Part shown: piece by piece, positions 49,683-58,583 of the stretch
How the letters are laid out: every line of letters begins with the position of its first letter
How positions within the stretch are numbered: position 1 is the first letter of the stretch
Assembly (NCBI RefSeq): GCF_048820895.1
Contig: NZ_JBMERQ010000003.1
Location: 124,001-188,000, forward strand
Reading direction: 5' to 3'
DNA: 64,000 nt
Source: Cribrihabitans_A neustonicus
Lineage (GTDB): Bacteria; Pseudomonadota; Alphaproteobacteria; Rhodobacterales; Rhodobacteraceae
Translations under genes and position numbers: made by a program
The notes under the pieces: generated by a model
Seen by the model: only the letters and a program-made list of their open reading frames with translations
The model's database searches: none
What the model was told of the DNA's origin: nothing

Positions 49683-50648
49683 CTAGTCCTCAATCACCCG
49701 GAAGTCCGGCGCCAGGAAGGGCAGCTGCTGCACCGCCGGGCTAATCATCTGCGAGTGTACCAGCCGCCGCACTGCCTGGGCCACGTCCTGCGGGACCCGG
49801 CCCGCCCAATCGGCGGCGGTGAACAGCGAGATCGTGCGCGCGTGCTGGCCGAAGGGCAGCGGGAAGACCTCGATCTCGCCGTGGAAGCGGGCCGCGCGCA
49901 TGTAGCCGAGCGGCGTGGTGATGGCCCAGCCGATGCGCCGCGCCACCATTGCCATCAGTGCCAGGTGCGAGCCGATCTCGAAGCGGTTCTCGAAGGTCAG
50001 CTTTTGGCGTGCGAGCTGTGCCTCGATCTGCTGCGAGATCAGCTGGTCGCGGGCATAGCGCAGGAAGGGCAGGGCGGCGAGCTGCGGGGTGATGTCGCCG
50101 ATGGACGACAGGAAGCCCTGCGGCGCCACCAGGAGGAAGGGATCCTGCACCAGCGGATATTCCACCAGCCCCTCGTGCGGCTCACCGCTGGCGGCGGCGA
50201 CCGCGATATGCAGTTCGCGCGCCTCGACCGCCCGCACGACATCGTGGCTGGAGGCGGTGATCATCTTGAAGCGGCAGCGGGTCAGGCTGTCGGCCAGGAT
50301 GGTGGCGAGCCGCGGCGTCAGGTCGTTGTCGAAGTCGTCGATCAGGCCGATCGACAGCTCCGGCAGGTGCGAGAGGTCCATCACGGTGAGCTCGCTCTGC
50401 GCCAGCCGCAGTTCTGAGAGCACGACGCCGGTGCGCGCGAGGAAGTTACGCCCCGCAGGGGTCAGTACCATCGGACGGCGGCCGTGATCGACAAGCGGAC
50501 AGTCCAGCGCCTTCTCGAGGTTTCGCAATTGCTGGCTGACCGCTGGCTGGCTCAGGCCTGTCAATTGTGCTGCCTGGGCGACCGAGCCGGTCTTGGCGAG
50601 GGCCTCGAAAACTTCGAGCCCGCGCAGGGTAACACCTTTCATCAACAT
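49683..50648 (-). CDS. LysR-family transcriptional regulator
   Basis: 321 residues. N-terminal winged helix-turn-helix (EVFEALAKTGSVAQAAQLTG, SQPAVSQQLRNLEKAL, LVDHGRRPMVLTPAGRNFL) and a periplasmic-binding-protein-like effector domain (about 95-300). The inducer and target are not identifiable; there is no divergent neighbour of the usual kind, so it may act on distant genes. Start ATG 50648 or 50642, both preceded by weak sites. Confidence 0.92.
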   Translation of the reverse strand: MLMKGVTLRGLEVFEALAKTGSVAQAAQLTGLSQPAVSQQLRNLEKALDCPLVDHGRRPMVLTPAGRNFLARTGVVLSELRLAQSELTVMDLSHLPELSIGLIDDFDNDLTPRLATILADSLTRCRFKMITASSHDVVRAVEARELHIAVAAASGEPHEGLVEYPLVQDPFLLVAPQGFLSSIGDITPQLAALPFLRYARDQLISQQIEAQLARQKLTFENRFEIGSHLALMAMVARRIGWAITTPLGYMRAARFHGEIEVFPLPFGQHARTISLFTAADWAGRVPQDVAQAVRRLVHSQMISPAVQQLPFLAPDFRVIED

Positions 50649-50781
50649 GCTAGCGCTCCAATACCTCGCCCGTGTTGTTGAGCCTTGCCCGGTGCCGGTC
50701 AAGGGGGCGGATCGGCGCGCTTTTCCCCCCGGGTAAAATTGCCGCAGGGGAAGATGTCGGGCGCTACTCCCCGAAAACGGG

Positions 50782-50806
50782 AAAAGGCGCCCCTGGGGCG
50801 CCTTTT
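50782..50806. terminator. Symmetric hairpin terminator
   Basis: 12-bp stem AAAAGGCGCCCC/GGGGCGCCTTTT around a single base (a 10-bp stem with a small loop in practice), with A- and T-flanks, so it can stop transcription in either direction. It ends the 50.8 kb gene on the minus strand. Confidence 0.85.
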
Positions 50807-50844
50807 GCAGTACCGCGGATGCGGCGCGGAAGGTGTGCCGCGGC

Positions 50845-51153
50845 TCAGCTGCAGGCGCGCGCGGCGGTGTCGCCGAAGGCTTTGTAGCGCTGCCACAGGC
50901 GCTCGTCGCTGCGGCGGCTGGACTGGCGCACGACCTGGGCCTGATGCGGATCGCGGAACCATTTCGACACTTTACGCTGTTCTGCCCGGGTCAGCTTGTG
51001 GCTGGCAATCTTCTGGATGCAGCCGCAAAGGGCGGGCGACGCACCGCGGTCGGACTGGCGGCAGGCGTTCTCGATCACGCCGGCCCCTGCGGAGCCCGGC
51101 GCCACCGCTGCCAGGCTGCCCGCGCAGAGCGCGGCCAAGAGGAAATGCTTCAT
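50845..51153 (-). CDS. Small exported protein of unknown function
   Basis: 102 residues with a signal peptide (MKHFLLAALCAGSLAAVA, cut near residue 25). The mature part has four Cys in CRQSDRG, CGCIQKIA and the C-terminal ARACS, plus WFRDPHQAQVVRQSS, a pattern I believe recurs in related small secreted proteins of this group but cannot name. Start ATG 51153; a TTG one codon upstream is less likely. Upstream of the LysR gene on the same strand, separated by a terminator. Confidence 0.7.
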   Translation of the reverse strand: MKHFLLAALCAGSLAAVAPGSAGAGVIENACRQSDRGASPALCGCIQKIASHKLTRAEQRKVSKWFRDPHQAQVVRQSSRRSDERLWQRYKAFGDTAARACS

Positions 51154-51406
51154 CAACTGTGCCCCATTCTATTTTTTTCGGGCCCGCCAAGTAGCGGGTC
51201 TGCTTGACGGACGCAGTATGCCGCAGGCCCGGATGCGGTTCAATCGTGGTTAACCAGAAGTTTGGCCAGCAAGGAGTCCGGCACGCGGGGGGAAGCGGGT
51301 TGAGGGGCGGCGCTTTGCCGGTGATGTCACCCTGCCGGGCGCGTCCGGCCGGGCCGTCCCGGCGGTTCAGTCCGGCCGCGCACGGGGCGGCGCGGCCGGA
51401 GCGGTG

Positions 51407-51592
51407 TCAGGCCTGGTTCGGCCCGCGCATTGAGCGGATCGCCTGGCGCACCGCCTTCCAGTCACTGGCCTCGTCACTTTTGCCGGCCTCTTCGCATTGC
51501 CGCATTTTCTGTGCGGCTTCGGCTTCGGCCCGGTCGCCATGCGCGCTGTAGAGCGCACGGGCATATTCGGCAGCTTTCACGGCATCCATCAT
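51407..51592 (-). CDS. 61-residue helical protein of unknown function
   Basis: Alanine/glutamate-rich, predicted all-helical: AVKAAEYARALYSAHGDRAE, AQKMRQCEEAGKSDEAS, WKAVRQAIRSMRG. No export signal or membrane segment. Excellent ribosome site GGAGG six bases before the first of two ATGs (51592, 51589). It resembles small tetratricopeptide-length helical proteins I associate with this group; function unknown. Lies between the exported protein gene and lepA. Confidence 0.75.
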   Translation of the reverse strand: MMDAVKAAEYARALYSAHGDRAEAEAAQKMRQCEEAGKSDEASDWKAVRQAIRSMRGPNQA

Positions 51593-51998
51593 GGGTGTCC
51601 TCCAAGTGTTGCAGCCAAGTACGGGACGCTTCGCGCGTCCGGCGCGTGGCGGCACTATAACGTATTTCCGCCTGGTTCGCACAGTGGCTGGTAACAGGCC
51701 AGCAGCCGGACTTCCGGACGGCGCGGCCGGGCGGCGCGTGGCGGTGTTCCGGCCGCGGACATGTTCCGCAGGGAACGCCGCCCCGAACGGCCGTCCGATG
51801 GAATGGCACCGGGGAATGGTACTGGCTCCATTCCAGCGGGCCGGGCCCCCGGACCGGCAGGCACGGGCGACGTTCCGCCAGCCGTGACGGGAGCAAGGCG
51901 CCCAGCCCTCTGCCCGGCCCGGGAAAGCGTGCGCCGCCCACCGTCTGCCCACGCAATCCACCTTGACCAAAGCCGAAATCCAAATCATATCCCACCGC
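51593..51998. other. 406-base region upstream of lepA
   Basis: No supported gene. It contains the inverted repeat TGGAATGG (51799-51806)/CCATTCCA (51828-51835) with a repeated GAATGG inside the loop, and GCGGA-CATGT-TCCGC near 51750. It probably carries promoters for lepA and, on the other strand, for the 61-residue gene. Confidence 0.4.
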
Positions 51999-53798
51999 AT
52001 GACAGACCTCGCTCATATCCGTAATTTCTCCATCGTCGCCCATATCGACCATGGCAAATCCACCCTTGCCGACCGGCTCATCCAGGAGACCGGCACGGTG
52101 CAGGACAGGGACATGAAGGCGCAGCTGCTCGACGCGATGGACATTGAGCGCGAGCGGGGCATCACCATCAAGGCCAACACCGTTCGGATCGACTACAAGG
52201 CGCAGGACGGCGAAACCTATGTGCTGAACCTGATCGACACCCCCGGCCACGTCGACTTTGCCTATGAGGTCTCCCGCTCGATGCGTGCGGTCGAAGGCTC
52301 GCTTCTGGTGGTCGATTCCACGCAGGGGGTCGAGGCGCAGACGCTCGCCAACGTCTACCAGGCGATCGACGCAGATCACGAGATCGTCCCGGTGCTGAAC
52401 AAGATCGACCTCCCGGCGTCGGACTGCGACCGGGTGGCAGAGCAGATCGAGGACGTGATCGGCATCGACGCGAGCGGCGCCATCCAGGTCTCGGCCAAGA
52501 CCGGCCAGGGCATCAAGGAAACGCTGGAAGCGATCGTCCAGCATCTGCCGGCACCCGAAGGCACCCGCGATGCACCCTTGAAGGCGATGCTGGTCGATAG
52601 CTGGTACGACAGCTACCTCGGCGTGATCGTTCTGGTGCGGATCATGGACGGCGTGCTGAAAAAGGGCATGCGGGTCAAGTTCATGTCGAACAGCACCCTG
52701 CACCACGTCGACCGCATCGGCGTTTTCCGCCCGGCGATGCAGGTGGTGGACGAATTGGGGCCGGGCGAGATCGGCTTTCTCACCGCCTCGATCAAGCAGG
52801 TGCGCGACACCCGCGTCGGCGACACCATCACCAATGACCGCAATGGCTGCGAAAAGCCGCTGCCGGGCTTCAAGCCCGCCCAGCCGGTGGTGTTCTGCGG
52901 ATTGTTCCCGGTCGACTCGGCCGAATTCGAGGACCTGCGCGACGCCATCGACAAGCTGGCGCTCAATGACGCGTCGTTCAGCTTCGAGATGGAAACCTCC
53001 GCCGCCCTCGGCTTCGGCTTCCGCTGCGGCTTCCTTGGCCTGCTGCACCTCGAGGTGATCCGCGACCGGATCGAGCGCGAATACGATATCGACCTGATCA
53101 CCACCGCTCCGAGCGTAATCTACCACGTCTACATGAAGGACGGGGAGATGATCGAGCTGCACAACCCCGCCGACATGCCCGACATGTCCAAGGTCGGCCA
53201 CCTGGAGGAGCCGCGCATCAAAGCGACCATTCTGGTGCCGGATGACTACCTCGGCGACGTGCTGAAACTCTGCCAGGACCGCCGCGGCATCCAGATGGAT
53301 CTCTCCTACGCCGGCTCCCGTGCGATGGTGGTCTATGACCTGCCGCTGAACGAGGTGGTCTTCGACTTCTACGACCGGCTGAAATCGGTGACCAAAGGCT
53401 ATGCGTCCTTCGATTACCAGATGATCGGCTACCGGGAGGACAACCTGGTGAAGATGTCGATCCTGGTGAACGACGAGCCGGTGGATGCGCTCTCCACCAT
53501 GGTCCACCGCGACCGCGCCGAGATGCGCGGCCGGGCGATGTGCGAGAAGCTCAAGGACCTGATCCCGCGCCACATGTTCAAGATCCCGATCCAGGCCGCC
53601 ATCGGCGGCAAGGTGATCGCCCGCGAGACCCTGTCGGCGCTGCGCAAGGACGTGACCGCAAAATGCTACGGCGGCGACGCCACCCGGAAGCGGAAGCTTC
53701 TGGACAAGCAGAAAGCGGGCAAGAAGAAGATGCGCCAGTTCGGCAAGGTCGAGATCCCGCAGGAGGCGTTTATCTCGGCGCTGAAGATGGACAGCTGA
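51999..53798 (+). CDS. lepA: Elongation factor 4 (LepA)
   Basis: Ribosome-associated GTPase, 599 residues. GTP-binding motifs: AHIDHGKSTL (P-loop), DTPGHVDF (G3), NKIDLP (G4). Domains II, III and V as in EF-G, then the LepA-specific C-terminal domain ending in KRKLLDKQKAGKKKMRQFG. Start ATG 51999 (MTDLAHIRNF) is the family start; an upstream TTG is less likely. Own terminator downstream; monocistronic. Confidence 0.97.
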   Translation: MTDLAHIRNFSIVAHIDHGKSTLADRLIQETGTVQDRDMKAQLLDAMDIERERGITIKANTVRIDYKAQDGETYVLNLIDTPGHVDFAYEVSRSMRAVEGSLLVVDSTQGVEAQTLANVYQAIDADHEIVPVLNKIDLPASDCDRVAEQIEDVIGIDASGAIQVSAKTGQGIKETLEAIVQHLPAPEGTRDAPLKAMLVDSWYDSYLGVIVLVRIMDGVLKKGMRVKFMSNSTLHHVDRIGVFRPAMQVVDELGPGEIGFLTASIKQVRDTRVGDTITNDRNGCEKPLPGFKPAQPVVFCGLFPVDSAEFEDLRDAIDKLALNDASFSFEMETSAALGFGFRCGFLGLLHLEVIRDRIEREYDIDLITTAPSVIYHVYMKDGEMIELHNPADMPDMSKVGHLEEPRIKATILVPDDYLGDVLKLCQDRRGIQMDLSYAGSRAMVVYDLPLNEVVFDFYDRLKSVTKGYASFDYQMIGYREDNLVKMSILVNDEPVDALSTMVHRDRAEMRGRAMCEKLKDLIPRHMFKIPIQAAIGGKVIARETLSALRKDVTAKCYGGDATRKRKLLDKQKAGKKKMRQFGKVEIPQEAFISALKMDS

Positions 53799-53854
53799 GG
53801 CTGTCCGCACTTCAGCTCCTGCGGTGGAAGCGCCCCACCGAACTCAACTGAAAG

Positions 53855-53877
53855 ACGGGGTCAAGACCCCGTTTTTA
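53855..53877 (+). terminator. lepA terminator
   Basis: 8-bp stem ACGGGGTC/GACCCCGT, loop AA, then TTTTA, 56 bases after the stop. The 53878-54141 spacer beyond it shows no supported gene. Confidence 0.9.
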
Positions 53878-54141
53878 TTGCCGAGTTGTCCAGTATTCCG
53901 CCCGGTCGGGACTCGGCATCGCCTCCGCCCAGGCCGGTCGCTGCCCTCTGCGGGGTAATCGAACACCGGAAGTTTCCCGAGAGATATGCATGGGCGTGCA
54001 ATCCCGCCTGCTGCTGGCTTCGGGGCCCTCCGTCCCTATGCGCCACTCTCCGCCGGTCCTCAGCCTCCCGGCAACTCTCCGGATGAAAATGCCCGCGTTC
54101 CGTGTTATCCTCCGGACGGTTCACCTGGGGAGGATGAAATC

Positions 54142-54384
54142 ATGAAATACCTGACTTGGGCCGCAGCCTTCAGCCTGCTGGCATCACCCGTTTTCGCAAG
54201 CCAGTGCCCCTCCGACATTGCCGCCATCGATGAGGCGATTGCCGCGGGCACCGAGCTTTCGGAAGAGGATCTGGCGCGGGTTCAGGAGCTGCGCGACGAA
54301 GGCCAGGAACTGCATGACGCCGGCGAGCATGACGCCTCGGTCGAGACCCTGGCCCAAGCCAAGGAGATGCTCGGGATCGAATGA
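54142..54384 (+). CDS. Small exported acidic protein, coiled-coil
   Basis: 80 residues with a signal peptide (KYLTWAAAFSLLASPVFA). The mature part is acidic and helical, predicted coiled coil: CPSDIAAIDEAIAAGTELSE, EDLARVQELRDEGQELHDAG, VETLAQAKEMLGIE. One Cys near the mature N-terminus. Similar short periplasmic proteins are common in relatives; no function known to me. Ribosome site GGGGAGG about 5 bases before ATG. Confidence 0.75.
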   Translation: MKYLTWAAAFSLLASPVFASQCPSDIAAIDEAIAAGTELSEEDLARVQELRDEGQELHDAGEHDASVETLAQAKEMLGIE

Positions 54385-54404
54385 GACCGGCGGCGGCCGG
54401 CAGA

Positions 54405-54437
54405 AAAACGAACGCCCGGCGGCTGACCGGGCGTTCT
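54405..54437. terminator. Bidirectional terminator between convergent small genes
   Basis: 10-bp stem GAACGCCCGG/CCGGGCGTTC with a 7-base loop; T5 on the minus-strand side (downstream of the entericidin gene) and TCCTT on the plus side. Confidence 0.85.
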
Positions 54438-54467
54438 CCTTGTGTTGAGCGTATCAGCAGGAAAAAC

Positions 54468-54605
54468 TCAAAAGCTGTTCTGCACGTCTTGCGCGGCGCC
54501 GGTGATGGCCTGGCCGGCCTTGGAAATGTCCCGGCCCGCGCCCTTTGTGGTCTCGCAGGCCGCAAGGCCGAGGCAGGCCAGTGCGATTAATACGGTGCGA
54601 ATCAT
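54468..54605 (-). CDS. Entericidin A/B-family lipoprotein
   Basis: 45 residues. MIRTVLIALACLGLAAC has a lipobox ending at Cys17, then ETTKGAGRDISKAGQAITGA, the recognisable entericidin pattern (amphipathic helix with AGxxISxAGxAI). A small membrane-anchored lipoprotein of the toxin/antidote-related EcnA/EcnB family; only one gene here, no partner. Ribosome site AAAGGAC. Ends at the shared terminator. Confidence 0.9.
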   Translation of the reverse strand: MIRTVLIALACLGLAACETTKGAGRDISKAGQAITGAAQDVQNSF

Positions 54606-54764
54606 GTCTGTGTCCTTTTTCGGCCGCCGGGGCGCGGGTGGGTGTGAACGATTTTCCGCATTGATTGCGGGCCCCCCATATCCTGCGAGTTCATCGGTAG
54701 AGGTCAATATGCTATGGTGCGCCCACGTTAGGGTGCGCGACAACCGAAGCGGAGGAGGCGAAGT

Positions 54765-55076
54765 ATGGAATTTTCCATGTCGAAGGAACTTCTTGAAGGT
54801 AAGCGCAAGAGACCCGCAGGGCGGCTGGCTGACTCGCAGCCCATTCCCGCCGCACCACGCAGATCCGGCCGCGGCATCCTGGCCCGGCGCGCCGCGGCAG
54901 CGCCGCTTGCGGAATCCGCGCCGGTCTGCATTGAAGAGCTGCGCGCCATCGATGCGGCGCTGGCCCGCCTGCGGGAAGGCTCCTACGGCTATTGCCAGAT
55001 CTGCGGCGATGACATCTCCAGGGAATGGCTGAAGGAAAGCCCCTCATCGCCCTTCTGCTACAGCTGCTCGGAGTAG
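54765..55076 (+). CDS. DksA/TraR-type C4 zinc-finger protein
   Basis: 103 residues. The C-terminal zinc finger CQICGDDISREW, then CYSCSE, matches the C4 motif of the DksA/TraR family, preceded by YGYCQICG and IEELRAIDAALARLREGSYG. It is shorter than DksA (about 150) and lacks the long N-terminal coiled coil, so it is more like TraR/YbiI-type proteins that may bind RNA polymerase. Strong ribosome site GGAGGAGG. A hairpin terminator follows. Confidence 0.88.
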   Translation: MEFSMSKELLEGKRKRPAGRLADSQPIPAAPRRSGRGILARRAAAAPLAESAPVCIEELRAIDAALARLREGSYGYCQICGDDISREWLKESPSSPFCYSCSE

Positions 55077-55146
55077 GGCAGGAGCCGCGCCGGGCGGCGG
55101 CGGGAGGTTCCACGGATCTGGGTCTCAGAACTTGAAATGAAGACTG

Positions 55147-55177
55147 CGGCGTCCGGAGTTTATCCGGGCGCCGTTTC
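55147..55177 (+). terminator. Terminator of the DksA-like gene
   Basis: 11-bp stem CGGCGTCCGGA/TCCGGGCGCCG with one wobble pair, loop GTTTA, then TTTCG; 70 bases past the stop. Confidence 0.75.
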
Positions 55178-55305
55178 GCTGCGGCCTGCGGCTTATCCGC
55201 CGCAGCCAGCGGCGCACCCGCGGCATTCCGGCAAGGGCCCCGTTGCCGTGCCGCAGCGGATGTGCCACAACCTCAAATAACAGACTGAACAGACGAGTTT
55301 AGCAG

Positions 55306-55959
55306 ATGCCCGATTTCGCCGAACGCCGCCGCATGATGGTCGACACCCAGGTGCGGCCCTCGGATGTCACCAAATATCCGATCATCGAGGCGATGCTCTC
55401 GGTCCCGCGCGAGCAATTTGTTCCCGCCGGCCTGCGCGAAGCGGCCTATGCCGACAAAAATCTGGACCTCGGCGGCAACCGCGTGCTGCTGGAACCGCGC
55501 ACCTTCGCCAAGATGCTCGATGCGCTGGATATCCGGGGCGACGAGCTGGTACTCGATGTGGGCTGCGGGCTGGGCTATTCCAGCGCCGTTGCCGCGCAGG
55601 TGGCGCAGATGGTGATCGGCGTCGAAGAGGACGCGCAGATGGCGGGCGAAGCGCAGTCGCTGCTGACCGGCACTGCTGCTGACAACGCAATCGTGCATGA
55701 AGGGCCGCTGTCCGAGGGTGCCAAGGAGCACGGGCCTTACGACGTGATCCTGGTGCAGGGCGGCGTGGAAGAGCTGCCCGCGGCGCTGGAGCAGCAACTG
55801 AAGGATGGCGGCCGGATTGCGGTGCTGTTCATGTCCGGTGCCCTGGGCGAAGTGAAAATCGGCTACAAGAGCGCGGGCCGGATCTCCTGGCGCTTTGAAT
55901 TCAACGCCACCGCGCCGGTGCTGCCGGGGTTCGAGGCTGAGCGGGCTTTCGCGCTTTAA
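55306..55959 (+). CDS. pcm: Protein-L-isoaspartate O-methyltransferase family
   Basis: 217 residues. SAM-binding motif LVLDVGCGLGYSSAV and the family N-terminus RMMVDTQVRPSDVTKYPIIE, PREQFVP. Methylates isoaspartyl residues in damaged proteins; this roseobacterial type often precedes tolC and may have lost some catalytic residues, so activity is not certain. Start ATG 55306; ribosome site weak. The TolC gene follows after 138 bases. Confidence 0.88.
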   Translation: MPDFAERRRMMVDTQVRPSDVTKYPIIEAMLSVPREQFVPAGLREAAYADKNLDLGGNRVLLEPRTFAKMLDALDIRGDELVLDVGCGLGYSSAVAAQVAQMVIGVEEDAQMAGEAQSLLTGTAADNAIVHEGPLSEGAKEHGPYDVILVQGGVEELPAALEQQLKDGGRIAVLFMSGALGEVKIGYKSAGRISWRFEFNATAPVLPGFEAERAFAL

Positions 55960-56097
55960 GCCGGGCACGGGCACAGGCGGGGGCGGAGCCGCCCCTGCAG
56001 CGGCCCGCGGCGGGCAATATCAAACGCCCCGGCGCCAAGAGCGGCGGGCATTAGCAACACTCCGCGGCGGGTGGCGCGGCAAAGGATTGGTCAAGTG

Positions 56098-57522
56098 ATG
56101 CAGAAGAGATTTCCAGCGGGCATTCTGAAGACTTTGGTTTTTGCAGGCGGCGTTGCCGCCGCTGGGCTGGCCCCGCTGAGAGCGGCGGCTGACAATCTCA
56201 CCGACGCGATGATCGGCGCCTACCGCACCAGCGGCCTCCTGGATCAGAACCGCGCCCTGTTGCGGGTGGCGGACGAGGATGCGGCAATTGCTCTGTCGGC
56301 CTTGCGGCCGGTTGTGCAATGGACCATCGACGCCAGCCACAGCTATTCGCGCGGCCCGTCACAGGGCAGTTTCTTCTCCGAGTCGACCCGCAACACGCTC
56401 TCCACCCAGCTGCAGCTGAGCCAGCTGCTTTACGACGGCGGCGCCACCCGCCTGCGCCGCCAGGCCGCGCAGGAGCTGGTTCTGGCGACCCGGCATCAGC
56501 TGATTAGTGTAGAGCAGCAGGTTCTGTTCAGCGCCGTGCAGGCCTATGTCGGCGTGCTGCAGGCGCAGGAACTCGTGGCCCTGCGCCGGAACAACCGCCG
56601 TTTGCTGCAGGAAGAGCTGAAGGCCGCGCAGGACCGTTTCGAGGTGGGCGAGGTGACCCGCACTGATGTTGCCTTGGCCGAAAGCCGCGTGGCAGCCGCC
56701 CGCGCCAGCGTGACCGACGCCGAAGGCGACCTGCTCACGGCGAAAGCGACCTACGCGCAGGTGGTCGGCCGCGCGCCCGGGCCGATTGCCGGTCAGCCCA
56801 GTTTGCCGCCGCAGGTCTCGCCGCTTGCCAAGGCGCAGGCGATCGCCCTGCGCAACCAGCCTGACCTTCTGAGCCAGCAGCGCTCGGTCAGAGCCGCCGA
56901 CATCGTGGTGCAGGCCTCAACCCGCGACCTCGGCCCCAGTGTCAGCCTGTCCGCCCAGGCCGGCGTCAGCGAGGATCTGAACGACGGCGACAGCACCAGC
57001 AACAGCACCAGTATCGGCGTGCGGATGACGCAGGACCTCTATGCCGGTGGCCGCAACGCGGCGCAGCGGCGCCAGGCGATCGCCCGCGCCGATGCAGAGC
57101 GCGGCAGCCTCGTCACCGTGCAGCGCCAGGTGCAGCAGGCAGTCAGCGCGGCCTATTTCGATGTCGAATCCGCCCGTGCCAGCCTGGTCTCCTCGAACGA
57201 GCGCGTGCGCGCTGCGCGGGTCGCCTTTGACGGCATCCGTGAGGAGGCAACGCTCGGCGCGCGCACCACGCTCGACGTGCTGCAGGCCGAGCAGGAACTG
57301 CTCGACGCCCAGACCGAGCGGGTGCAGGCCCGGGCCAACCAGGCAACGGCGGCCTACCGGCTGCTGCAGGCGCAGGGTCTGCTGACCGCGGCTCACCTCG
57401 GCCTGCCGGTGGAGATCTACGATCCGGCGCTCTACTACAACCTCGTGAAAGACGCCCCCGCCCATGTCAGCAAGCGCGGCAAAGACCTGGACCGTGTGCT
57501 CAAGGCCTTGCGCCGCAACTGA
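56098..57522 (+). CDS. tolC: TolC family outer-membrane efflux protein
   Basis: 474 residues with a signal peptide (cut near residue 35 after RAAA). Two homologous halves of the outer-membrane channel: QLQLSQLLYDGGATRLRRQA and GVRMTQDLYAGGRNAAQRRQ, with coiled-coil segments such as AQDRFEVGEVTRTDVALAES and DGIREEATLGARTTLDVLQA, whose repeat positions are those of TolC. Partner of RND and type I systems. Start ATG 56098; GTG 56071 is unlikely. A PopZ-like gene follows after 77 bases. Confidence 0.95.
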   Translation: MQKRFPAGILKTLVFAGGVAAAGLAPLRAAADNLTDAMIGAYRTSGLLDQNRALLRVADEDAAIALSALRPVVQWTIDASHSYSRGPSQGSFFSESTRNTLSTQLQLSQLLYDGGATRLRRQAAQELVLATRHQLISVEQQVLFSAVQAYVGVLQAQELVALRRNNRRLLQEELKAAQDRFEVGEVTRTDVALAESRVAAARASVTDAEGDLLTAKATYAQVVGRAPGPIAGQPSLPPQVSPLAKAQAIALRNQPDLLSQQRSVRAADIVVQASTRDLGPSVSLSAQAGVSEDLNDGDSTSNSTSIGVRMTQDLYAGGRNAAQRRQAIARADAERGSLVTVQRQVQQAVSAAYFDVESARASLVSSNERVRAARVAFDGIREEATLGARTTLDVLQAEQELLDAQTERVQARANQATAAYRLLQAQGLLTAAHLGLPVEIYDPALYYNLVKDAPAHVSKRGKDLDRVLKALRRN

Positions 57523-57599
57523 GAATCCAGCTGATTGTTGTGCGGGAGCCGGAAGGCCGTTACACTCTTCGTAAAAAGGCAAGAGTGGTAATCCGAAAC

Positions 57600-58583
57600 A
57601 TGTCCGATCCCGTTACGCATGCCGAAATTGAAGACGTGCTGTCCTCGATCCGCCGCCTGGTGAGCGAGGACGGCCGCCCGCCGGAAGCGGCGCCAAAGCC
57701 GGCTGGGCGGCTGGTCCTGACCCCGGCCTTGCGGGTGCATGAGGGGCCGGAGCAGTCCGGGCACGCAGGTGCAGCCGCGGCAGATGCCGCGCAGGTGCGG
57801 GCGGAGGCTGCGGGCGTTTCGCCGGTGCTGGACCTTCTGGCCGGGCCGGATTGCCTGCAACTCCGAAGCGCCGACGTGATAACGGACGCGAAAGCTGACG
57901 CCGGTCCCAGGATGGCTGCAGAGGCCGCTCCTGCAACCTCTGCCGGGAACGGAGTACCGCCCGTCCGGGAAGATCAGGCGGGCCCAGCCGGGGTTCCGCC
58001 CGCCCCGGAAGATCATGCGGGCCCAGCTGGTGCACCAGACGCCGAAGCATTCAGTTCCGAAGCACCCTGGGCCGATCCGCGTGCCACGCTTTTTGCCGCT
58101 GCAACTTCTGCCCCGCGGATTAATGGCGCCTCAGACACCGCGGGCAGCCGTGCGGCCTCAGTTCTGCAGAAGATCGCCGAGCTGGAGGCCAAAGTCGCCC
58201 AGTCGCCCGGCGATTGGGAGCCCGACGGAGTCCCGCAGGATGCATTTTCCGGCACCGCGGCCGGGACCATCTCCTGGCAGGAAGAGCCGGAGCCGGAGAA
58301 GGAGAAGGAGGTTGAGGCGGCTGACACCGGGGCGCACGGTGAGCCGGCAGACGCCGAGGGGCGTCTTGGCGACGGCGTGGCGGAAGCCGCCTTGACCGAT
58401 GCCGCACTGGAATCTCTGCCGCCGGAGGCCGCGTATCACGATGAAGACAGTTTGCGGGATCTGGTGTCCGCCATCGTGCGCGAAGAGCTGCAGGGCGCGC
58501 TCGGCGAGCGCATCACCCGCAATATCCGCAAGCTGGTCCGCCGGGAAATCCACCGCGTGCTGGCGACCCAGGACCTGCTCTAG
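57600..58583 (+). CDS. PopZ-like protein with acidic Pro/Ala-rich linker
   Basis: 327 residues. The N-terminus SDPVTHAEIEDVLSSIRRLV resembles the helix of polar organiser PopZ (DUF2497: D-x-EEIL-x-SIRRII). A long disordered Pro/Glu/Ala region (about 25-280) follows, then a basic amphipathic helical end (LRDLVSAIVREELQGA and ITRNIRKLVRREIHRV), like the oligomerisation domain of PopZ. PopZ forms polar scaffolds in Caulobacter; that function here is inference from architecture. It contains a 13-residue tandem repeat (57951-58028). Ribosome site not obvious. Confidence 0.65.
   Translation: MSDPVTHAEIEDVLSSIRRLVSEDGRPPEAAPKPAGRLVLTPALRVHEGPEQSGHAGAAAADAAQVRAEAAGVSPVLDLLAGPDCLQLRSADVITDAKADAGPRMAAEAAPATSAGNGVPPVREDQAGPAGVPPAPEDHAGPAGAPDAEAFSSEAPWADPRATLFAAATSAPRINGASDTAGSRAASVLQKIAELEAKVAQSPGDWEPDGVPQDAFSGTAAGTISWQEEPEPEKEKEVEAADTGAHGEPADAEGRLGDGVAEAALTDAALESLPPEAAYHDEDSLRDLVSAIVREELQGALGERITRNIRKLVRREIHRVLATQDLL
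57951..58028 (+). repeat. Two-copy 39-bp in-frame tandem repeat
   Basis: Encodes GVPPVREDQAGPA then GVPPAPEDHAGPA, in frame within the disordered linker. DNA copies differ at several positions, so the duplication is not very recent. Such repeats can change copy number by slippage. Confidence 0.8.

Noticed and set aside
51474..53810. A 778-codon frame opposite lepA
   Set aside because: Antisense shadow of lepA with artefactual His/Asp/Val-rich composition and no ribosome site.
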